Assembly (NCBI GenBank): GCA_024196135.1
Contig: JAMQCK010000380.1
Location: forward strand, 1-25,367
Direction of reading: 5' to 3'
Length of the DNA stretch: 25,367 nt
Origin: Pleurotus ostreatus/Saccharomyces cerevisiae fusant
Lineage: Eukaryota; Opisthokonta
A model generated the notes under the pieces. It was not told the DNA's origin and searched no databases. It saw only the letters and a program-made list of their open reading frames with translations. This document shows, in pieces, positions 18,709-25,367 of the stretch (positions within the stretch are counted from its first letter, which is position 1; every line of letters begins with the position of its first letter). Made by a program: the position numbers and the translations under genes.

Positions 18709-21083
18709 ATGCCGTCCTCCCAGTCCGTCCAGGAGTCCGCGATGAACTCCAAAGTTCTTCATCGTTTTCTGCGTGGGATAGCAAATCTCGCGTTGCATTC
18801 GTTCTTCACCGAGGTTCGCGTCATTGGCAGCGAGAACGTGCCCAGGGATGGGCCTATCATTGCGTGCGTGTCCCATCTCTCCTCCGGGGAGCCCTTCTGA
18901 CGATATCTGCAGTGCTGCGACCCATCACAACATGATGCTCGATCCAGTCATCCTATGTACGGCCTCCTCTCCTTCCCTACACGCGTCCTCACACCCCTCG
19001 CAGCATGCACGTTCCCCTACAAGCGCATGCTCAATTACTGGAGCAAGGGTATGCCCTTCCCTGTCATCCCTCCCGCACATACTGACCGCTCGGCAGCCAG
19101 CCTCTTTAAGAACCCTGTCATGAAGTGGATCCTCCTCTCATCGGGTAACATACCGGTCGACCGCAAGTCCAAAGATCGTCAGGTTCTTTTCAAGGGCACT
19201 TTCGATGCATTGTCGCGCGGGGAAGCTGTTGCTGTCTTCCCCGAAGGCACGAGCTACACCGAACCGCGTATCATGCAGGTCAAGGACGGCGTTGCCTGGG
19301 CTTCCCTCGAGTACTGCAAGTGGAGGCAGCTCAATCCGGGGAAGGGACACGACGAGGACGTCAAGATCATCCCCGTAGCGATAGTCTACACGAACAAGTC
19401 CAAGTACAGGAGTTGCGTACGTAGACACCCCACGTAAGGTATTCTCTTGGCTGATACTGTCTCAGGTCATCATCGAGTTCGGAAAACCCATAACAATGGA
19501 CCCGTACAAGGACCATTTCCTGTCCCCCACTGAGGGCGCATCCCGGGCGGCCGTCAAGCGTGTCACCCATCAGTTGGCAATGCAGCTCTTCGAGATGACA
19601 GTGAATGCACCCGACTGGTGAGGTCGCACGCAGGCGACATCGACACTGCACTAACGAGCTACAGGGACACGCTTTATGCTGCGAGGATGGCTCGCGACAT
19701 CATGTGGGAAGGCGAAAGAGCTTTGGACCTCGACCACTTTGTCGCAGTCTCTCAAACGTACGTCTTGACTTTCTGACCTTGGCCCAGAAGCTAACCGTCA
19801 CTCCAGACTCGTCGACCTCTTCGCCACCCCCAACTCCACTGGCAATGCCGTCTCTGTCAAGCGCCGCCTCCTCGAGTACTACTCCCTTCTTCAATCCACC
19901 CGCCTTTCCAACTCCGTCCTTTCCGCGCTTCCCCTCCCTCGCACGCTCGACCCAAAGTCGTCCGCCACGCTACCTTCGCGCCTGTACACCCTCGCAATCT
20001 TGCTCCGGGACTCTCTGTCCTCCCTCGCGCGATTGCCCTTCTTCCTCTTCCCTCTCATCGTACATGCCCCGGTGTATGTCATGGGTCGTCTGGGCGCTCG
20101 AATGGTCAAGGACGAGGAGGAGACGCAGGCGCAGAACAAGGTCGCGTTCGGCTTCTTATCGCTGCTGTTGGTGTACCCGACGGCGTTCTTCTTTTTGTGG
20201 GCGCTGTTCTTGTACACACGGACGGGTGCGATTTTGGCGTTCGTAACGGTCGCGCTGTTTGCGAGGTATCACAACCAGATGATCAATGGTCAGTTCATCG
20301 AACCTCCTGTCTTAGGACCTCGCTGAAGACAATGCAGACAACTACGAGCATGCCAAGCGGCTCATCGCGACTTGGCGCGTCCTCATTGGTGTCTGGGCAC
20401 CCAAGAGATGGGAGTACCCCCTCGCCAACCTTACCCAATACACCACTCCCGCCATCCCCAAGCCCAGCGAATGGGTCACGCGCCGACCCTCGCCATCGCC
20501 CAGCTCCTCTCCCAACCCCGGCAACAGCACGTCCCCCGCGCCTCACGGTCACAACGCCACCTCCCCCGCTTCCGCCTCGTCCTCTTCCTCCCTCATACCA
20601 CCCCAGCTACCGCCCGACCTCCAGCTCGGCACGGACATCGAGCCGCCGGTCAAGTCGCGCACGCGCCGCCCGCCATCGCGCCGGATCATGCGCCACGTCC
20701 TGCGCGCGCGCATCGAGGCCGTGCGTGCGCTCGCCAGCCTGTTCGAGCAGCTCGAGCGCGAGCCCAGCAAGCGGTTGCGCGCGAGCGCACACCTCGCGAA
20801 GGCGTACGGCGGTCTGGTGGAGGAGAGCAAGGGCGCGGAGATCAAGGCGGATGGCACGTCGGCGGGTGCGAGCGAGGATGTGCTGGCGCTGCCGGAAGGG
20901 TGGCGCACGGCGCGGGAGGTGATTGATTACTTGCGTGCGCGGGGCGGGAAGATTCCGAGGTTGGGCGGTGTGGAGAGGGAGGAGGGCGAGTGGGCGGCGG
21001 CTCTGAGCAGTGATGGGGAGACGAACTACAGTGGGACGGCGACGGCGGACGAGGAGCTGGAGTGGGTGCCGTCGAGTGCATGA
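18709..21083 (+). CDS. SCT1: Glycerol-3-phosphate O-acyltransferase, fungal Sct1/Gpt2 type
   Basis: This ER enzyme catalyses the first acylation of glycerol-3-phosphate (or dihydroxyacetone phosphate) in phospholipid and triacylglycerol synthesis. Exons are 18709-18863, 18913-18956, 19004-19048, 19097-19416, 19466-19617, 19665-19757, 19807-20288 and 20338-21083 (TGA), giving 678 aa. PlsC motifs are present: HHNMMLD (H57-x4-D62), GNIPVDR (98-104), FPEGTS (129-134) and IIPVAIVY (172-179). EPRIMQVKDG and LNYWSKASLFKNP are typical of the fungal family. Hydrophobic segments at about 346-363, 382-405 and 409-423 anchor it in membrane. The Ser/Pro-rich stretch at about 470-535 could be a phosphorylated regulatory tail, by analogy with yeast Sct1. 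The start has a good context (GCCACCATG). The last intron has two in-frame acceptors (20328 or 20337). Sct1 and Gpt2 cannot be told apart here. Confidence 0.93.
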
Positions 21084-21255
21084 GGTGACTAAACAGATCG
21101 ATTTTGGGCGATGGTGGTATGGTTGCAGTTCTCCGGTGTGTAACAACGCGCGATAGCGTCGGGCGATTTGCTCAAGCGGAAGGGATTGTATGTCACACTT
21201 TACACTATGATACATGTTGCTTTTTCTCTTCACTCCGTCGTCCGGCCTCAATGCA

Positions 21256-22133
21256 TCAGAACGGCGTGTTCGCCGGGAAGGCCATCGGACCGCGGACCTC
21301 CTCGCGTTTGTCCTTCCCAAGGAGAAGTTCGACGAGCGTCAGTGCGAAAGGAAATGCCGTGCCCGGACCGCGGCTGTGTGCGGACAGCGGTCAGCTCGGA
21401 GGCTCATGGACAACATGAGTGGAAAGCAATCCTTACCTGGTCACCAACTTGCCGGACACAACGACAGGGGACTCGGAGTACTCGTAGTCTGCGTAGTGGC
21501 TTCATTGAGTGCTCGAAATAGGCGCGCCGTGGCGAAGGGCTTACCCCCTTCAAGCTGAGCTTTGACGCTCGGGTGCGACGTCAGCGGCTGCTTGGGCAGC
21601 TTCGAGGTCTGCGCGGCGAGGCTACCTGCACATATATCAGCTTCGTGACCTCCGCTCTCGCAAGGGTCTCTTGCGATATCACCCACCTGCACAGATCATC
21701 CCGACGTACTTGCCAGCATCGATGTACTTGCGAATGAGCTCCTGGACCGCCGTATTCTGCGAAATCGTCTCCGCGCCCTTCGCACCGCCGGGAACTACCA
21801 GCAGGTCGAACTTGTCCTAACAGGCGTTTAGTACGAGCATGCGGTAAGGACAAAGAGCTAACGCCTACCGGTCCAGAGTTTCCCGGCTCGAAGTAGGTAT
21901 CGGGAAGGATCCCAATGCCGCGAGAGCCCTTCGCTACAGGGGGGTTGACGGATTTCGAATCGTCCGCGGAAACGAAGGCAGACTGGACCTTCACGCCCGC
22001 GCGAACAAGGGTGTCGTAGGTGATGGTGCTTGAACGGGCATTAATGGTAAATCTGGGCAGGACAGTGGATTGTGGTCGCTTACAATTCCATCTCTTCCGT
22101 TCCATCGGCGATGAAGATTAGTGCTGAAGGCAT
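21256..22133 (-). CDS. DJ-1/PfpI-family protein (PARK7 homologue, class I glutamine amidotransferase-like)
   Basis: This belongs to the DJ-1 branch, linked to redox sensing and glyoxalase/deglycase-like chemistry. Minus-strand exons are 22133-22084, 22028-21869, 21816-21687, 21625-21545, 21488-21437 and 21373-21256 (TGA), giving 196 aa in frame. Landmarks are ADGTEEME with the conserved Glu16, [20 protein letters not shown] with nucleophile Cys112 in the nucleophile elbow, [24 protein letters not shown] and [12 protein letters not shown]. The overall form resembles short cytosolic DJ-1 proteins of yeasts, with no signal peptide. The region after CAGS reads LAAQTSKLP, so the His of animal DJ-1 is not at the same place. 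It ends 172 bp from the acyltransferase stop (convergent) and starts 265 bp from a divergent F-box gene. Exact activity is unproven. Confidence 0.93.
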
Positions 22134-22398
22134 TTTCCTCTTCGGCTAGACTGGTCTGCCAGATGGTAGTTATCAGAGAGAACTGTGAAGCTGGACGACC
22201 TTAGGCATGATGTCAACCGAACCGTGGCACGTGCCCACTTCGGAATTTGCCGGTGGGCATGCAGCTTCCGGCCCTCGAGCCACCTCTTGCTCTCAACCCT
22301 CATTCGCGGCTGAATCATGTGTTGCCTTCAGGAGGTATTATTCCCCGAAAACAGTTTCCTACCTTGAAGATCTAAAGCATTCCCGCCAACAGTACATC

Positions 22399-23793
22399 AT
22401 GAGCTGCGATGCGCTCCTTGAACGCGCGGCTTCTCTTGCCAGTATCGAACTACAGCGCAGGGATTTCGTCCCATCAACTCTCGAAACGCAGGCTATCCGC
22501 GAAATATCAAAGGAGCTGATCAACGAGATACGCTCAATTGACGCAGAGGACGAGCGGCTCTGCCACCTTCGTAGTCGGATGGTCAACCAGCTCGAAGTCA
22601 ACCAGTCCGTTGCTGCTCCCGTGCGCCGTTTGCCCCCCGAACTTCTGTCGGAGGTGTTCATTCACTACTCGGAGTCGATTTCCTCCACTCTCTGTATGAT
22701 GACTGTTCCCTGCGTCTGCAGGTTCTGGCGGAGGGTCGCTCGGAGCACGCCCGAACTATGGACGTCTTTCAACTCTAGAGCACAAGATCGATCATATCGT
22801 CACCTCTGGCCAGAGATATTGGCCCTGTCTGGAATGCTTCCGCTCACTCTTAATCATTATGCGATCGACGACGAGCGTCTCGAAGAGTTTCTCGCATTCC
22901 TGCGTCCACATGCCGTACGGTGGCAAAGTATCAACTTGTCTGGAACTTGTACCACATTTCAGAGGCAGCCGAGCACTTGCCTGCCAAACCTCGAAGTGGC
23001 TTACATTATTCTGAAGGGGCGTCCCAGTAACGGGTCTCTCAAGTTTCTTGCGAACACGCCAGCGTTGAAGCTCTTCAGGCTTGAGCTCGTCATTCCGCCC
23101 AACGGTTCCGAGGCGATGCCACCCGCAGAGGAGATGGGCACCTTCATAGTGACAGATATCTTGCCCATACTACGGAGCTGTCACGCGTGCTTGACGACTT
23201 TGAACGTTTTGGTACCCAACGTGCCCACGCTAACACTGGACGATCTCCTAGTCATGGAGAAACTCTCGACACTCGAGCTGGGCGCCGCTTCTTATCGCCT
23301 GCTCGACTGTCTCGAGACACCCGCCGTCGAGAAGATCAGCCTCGACAACATCAACGAGCTCTCCGACGGCGACCCCTTCCCGACATTGGCTGACTTCCTC
23401 GCCCGCTTGCCACATCCTACCAAAGTCAAAGAGCTATGCTTCACATATATCAGGATGCAATCGCTAGATGGCTCGTTCCTGGAGTGCATGGAATATCTGC
23501 AACATCTTCGGGAGCTGCATGTGCAAGAGCCCACCAACTCTGCCAGAACCGCTCTCTTTTGCAGGGATGTCCTGGTCGAGCTGACCTGCGTGGAGGACAG
23601 GGCGCCGCTCTTGCCGAACCTCGTCACATTCTCCTTGACGGTCAATGAGTCGGATGGCCGCATGTTTCCCGCGTGGAGGAGCGCGTTGACGGAGATGGCC
23701 AGGTCGAGGGAGGTGCCGCGCATCTGTGCTGGGCAGGCCGTCGTCGCGTTGGAGCGCTTCGACACGAACGTGGATTTCACAGTGGACAGTTGA
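22399..23793 (+). CDS. F-box protein with C-terminal leucine-rich-repeat-like region (paralogue 2 of 3)
   Basis: A single-exon gene of 464 aa. Its N-terminus (MSCDALLERAASLASIEL) matches paralogue 1 (MDCTTVLERASSIANIQL) residue for residue in register, which sets the start at 22399; the open frame extends 64 codons upstream but without homology. A coiled-coil-like helix (about 36-68) leads to the F-box at about 75-120 (VRRLPPELLSEVFIHY, then VPCVCRFWRRVARSTPELW). Leu-rich segments follow (CLPNLEVAYIIL, CLTTLNVLV, TPAVEKISLDN, LRELHVQEPTN, LPNLVTFSL). The final block (SREVPR...VVALERFDTNVDF) matches SREISR...VVALEHVHLDVEY of paralogue 1. It probably shares a short bidirectional promoter with the DJ-1 gene. 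Substrate unknown. Confidence 0.88.
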   Translation: MSCDALLERAASLASIELQRRDFVPSTLETQAIREISKELINEIRSIDAEDERLCHLRSRMVNQLEVNQSVAAPVRRLPPELLSEVFIHYSESISSTLCMMTVPCVCRFWRRVARSTPELWTSFNSRAQDRSYRHLWPEILALSGMLPLTLNHYAIDDERLEEFLAFLRPHAVRWQSINLSGTCTTFQRQPSTCLPNLEVAYIILKGRPSNGSLKFLANTPALKLFRLELVIPPNGSEAMPPAEEMGTFIVTDILPILRSCHACLTTLNVLVPNVPTLTLDDLLVMEKLSTLELGAASYRLLDCLETPAVEKISLDNINELSDGDPFPTLADFLARLPHPTKVKELCFTYIRMQSLDGSFLECMEYLQHLRELHVQEPTNSARTALFCRDVLVELTCVEDRAPLLPNLVTFSLTVNESDGRMFPAWRSALTEMARSREVPRICAGQAVVALERFDTNVDFTVDS

Positions 23794-24013
23794 AGGCTGG
23801 TCATCGTTCTAATCACTGACAAGCTCGTATATTGTTTTCCGTAGACAGAAGGGCTGCGTTCTCGGATAGCCCATATACTGCACTCGGGTATATAGCCAAG
23901 CAATGAGGAGGGAATATTACGCGGAGGCGTGACTGAGCGCCGTATCATTCATCCCATTCGAAATTGGTTGGCGCGTGGGGTCGCGTTGTCGTCTCCCTTT
24001 GTCCCCGACCGTC

Positions 24014-25367
24014 ATGAACGCCCGCGCAGCCAGAGGTGAGTGCGCGGGTCCTCTTTTAGGCGCATAGGGTACGGCCTGACGGTGCTTGTAATCACGCAAA
24101 CAGAGACATATGTTGACAGGCTCATCGCCCATGCGGCCTCGTACGGCGCTCGCATCGAGCTGCAACGACAAGGATTCATCCCCCCACCAATGGAGCGCCA
24201 GCAGATCCTCTTGGCCGCACATCATCTAACGCAAGGGATCAGGTCCATCGACACCGATATTCAATGGCTCGTCAGCCTTCGCGCGCGCATGGGCAGCCAG
24301 CTCGCGATCAACGCGTCCATTCTCGCTCCAATTCGCCGGCTTCCTCAAGAGGTGCTGTCTCATATCTTCGTCCTGCTCGCGATGGAGATAGATCCCTGCA
24401 TGAGAGCGCACACTATTCGCGATACTGTGGCCCTGGTCTGCAGAGAATGGTACACAGTCGCGCTGAGCACACCTCGGCTTTGGACGTACATCTCGTCGAC
24501 GTTGCATGACCTGCCGCCATCATCCCCTAGCCGTTACTCAGCGCAGGCGGCACTAGCTGGCGGCCTTCCTCTGCACCTGGAACACGGAGTAGGCGATGAG
24601 GACTATGAAATCGATGACGCCCTACTCGAGTCTTTCCTTGAGGAGTTGCTACCGTACGCCTCTCGGTGGCAGTGTATCCGCCTCAACAGCTCGGGTGCCT
24701 TCTTTGCTGCCTTCCATGTAGGAGAGCTGATAGCATTGGAGGAGGCCCAAATATACGTACTCCCCCCACTTGAAAGTGGGGCCGCTGGCTTCCTCGCCGG
24801 TGCATCTGGTCTGCGGCGTCTGGTTCTCTCATATCAGAAAATGGACGGCGATGACGACGAAGAAAATATTATCACAAGGCTTTCGGTGCCAGCATTCCCA
24901 CAACTCGAGGACCTTACGGTGATTATAAACACATATATCGACATGCAGCCTTTTCTATCCTTGCTTCGCGGATTCAGTAACTCGTTACACAACCTCTCCG
25001 TCTTTGCGTATTCAGCGATCCAGAGAATGCGTACATTCCTCCTGTCGAGTTGATCGCACTGGAGACTGTCATGGCATATAATCATGGCTACCGGCTACTC
25101 GACCATCTCGTCACGCCAGTCTTAGAGGAGATCGTCATCGAAGATGTGTACATCGATGATCATGGCGATCCCTTCCCCCTGCTATCCTCCTTCTCTTCGC
25201 GAGCGCACCGCTATGATCGACTCAAACGCCTCACCATCATCGATGTTTCTTTCTACGACGTCAACGGCGCCAATTCCTTCCTCCAATGCGCACCCGCGTT
25301 GCACTGGGTGGAGGAACTACACGTGAGGGACTCGGTCTCACTCATGACAGAGGAGGTATTGCAGGGG
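24014..25367 (+). CDS. F-box protein (paralogue 3 of 3), partial, with a frame break near 25020
   Basis: The gene runs off the window. A small first exon (24014-24035, MNARAAR plus one base) joins through a clean 68-nt intron (24036-24103, GTGAGT...CAAACAG) to the conserved N-terminus (YVDRLIAHAASYGARIELQRQ), then SIDTDI and the F-box IRRLPQEVLSHIFVLLA. The frame is open to a TGA at 25051-25053, but homology continues to the window end in another frame from about 25011: PVELIALE, YRLLDHLVTPVLEEIVIEDV, HGDPFPLLSSF, VEELHVRDS. So there is a one-base net shift (pseudogene or assembly error), unless splicing of 24977-25023 (47 nt, GT-AG) restores the frame. I favour a frameshift because the segment lost (LHNLSVFAYS) aligns to coding sequence in both paralogues. 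Confidence 0.7.

Noticed and set aside
22207..22398. N-terminal 64-codon extension of F-box paralogue 2
   Set aside because: The frame is open upstream, but paralogue 1 starts exactly at the aligned Met, and the extension overlaps the short divergent promoter shared with DJ-1.
24977..25015. 39-nt GT-AG segment as a rescue intron in F-box paralogue 3
   Set aside because: Its length is a multiple of three, so splicing it leaves the frame leading to the stop unchanged. Only the 47-nt version ending at 25023 would change frame.

Overview
This 25.4 kb window reads as nuclear DNA of a filamentous basidiomycete, most likely an Agaricomycete. The evidence is GC-rich, intron-dense genes whose GT-AG introns are mostly 46-63 nt, tightly packed housekeeping genes on both strands, and several F-box proteins of the kind expanded in mushroom-forming fungi. 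The taxonomic placement is inference. All gene models were built by hand by joining exons so that family-conserved sequence continues across each junction. Except for the two genes that run off the window, every multi-exon model closes exactly in frame.

Layout. (1) 1-4105 (+): the splicing factor RSE1/SF3B3, lacking only its first residues. (2) 4370-6233 (+): a tandem pair of mitochondrial-type OsmC/Ohr peroxidase genes. The first keeps both active-site cysteines; the second has serine at the peroxidatic cysteine. (3) 6234-7027: a gene-free stretch with a 254-bp palindromic MITE-like element and one copy of a dispersed repeat. (4) 7028-8993 (-): an F-box protein with a long Pro/Ser-rich insert. 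(5) 8994-10371: a 1.4-kb divergent promoter region with a perfect TGACGTCA site near each end. (6) 10372-12474 (+): a DHA1-type MFS transporter with nine exons. (7) 12475-15764: 3.3 kb without a gene, holding the second dispersed-repeat copy and an intact 897-bp foldback element with 243-bp perfect terminal inverted repeats and a 6-bp target duplication. (8) 15765-16774 (+): ribosomal protein S0. (9) 17004-18485 (-): F-box paralogue 1. (10) 18709-21083 (+): glycerol-3-phosphate acyltransferase of the Sct1/Gpt2 type. (11) 21256-22133 (-): a DJ-1 homologue, convergent with the acyltransferase. (12) 22399-23793 (+): F-box paralogue 2. (13) 24014 to the window end (+): F-box paralogue 3, with a reading-frame break near 25020.

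How the genes relate. Most are independent housekeeping functions: splicing, translation, glycerolipid synthesis and transport. Two themes stand out. One is thiol and oxidative-stress chemistry: Ohr, an Ohr-like gene without the peroxidatic cysteine, and DJ-1. The other is the F-box family: three diverging copies interleaved with the acyltransferase and DJ-1, one of them possibly decaying. I found no convincing tRNA, rRNA, CRISPR array or secondary-metabolite cluster. The points most worth checking are the Cys-to-Ser Ohr paralogue, the perfect inverted-repeat element upstream of RPS0, and the frame break in the third F-box gene.
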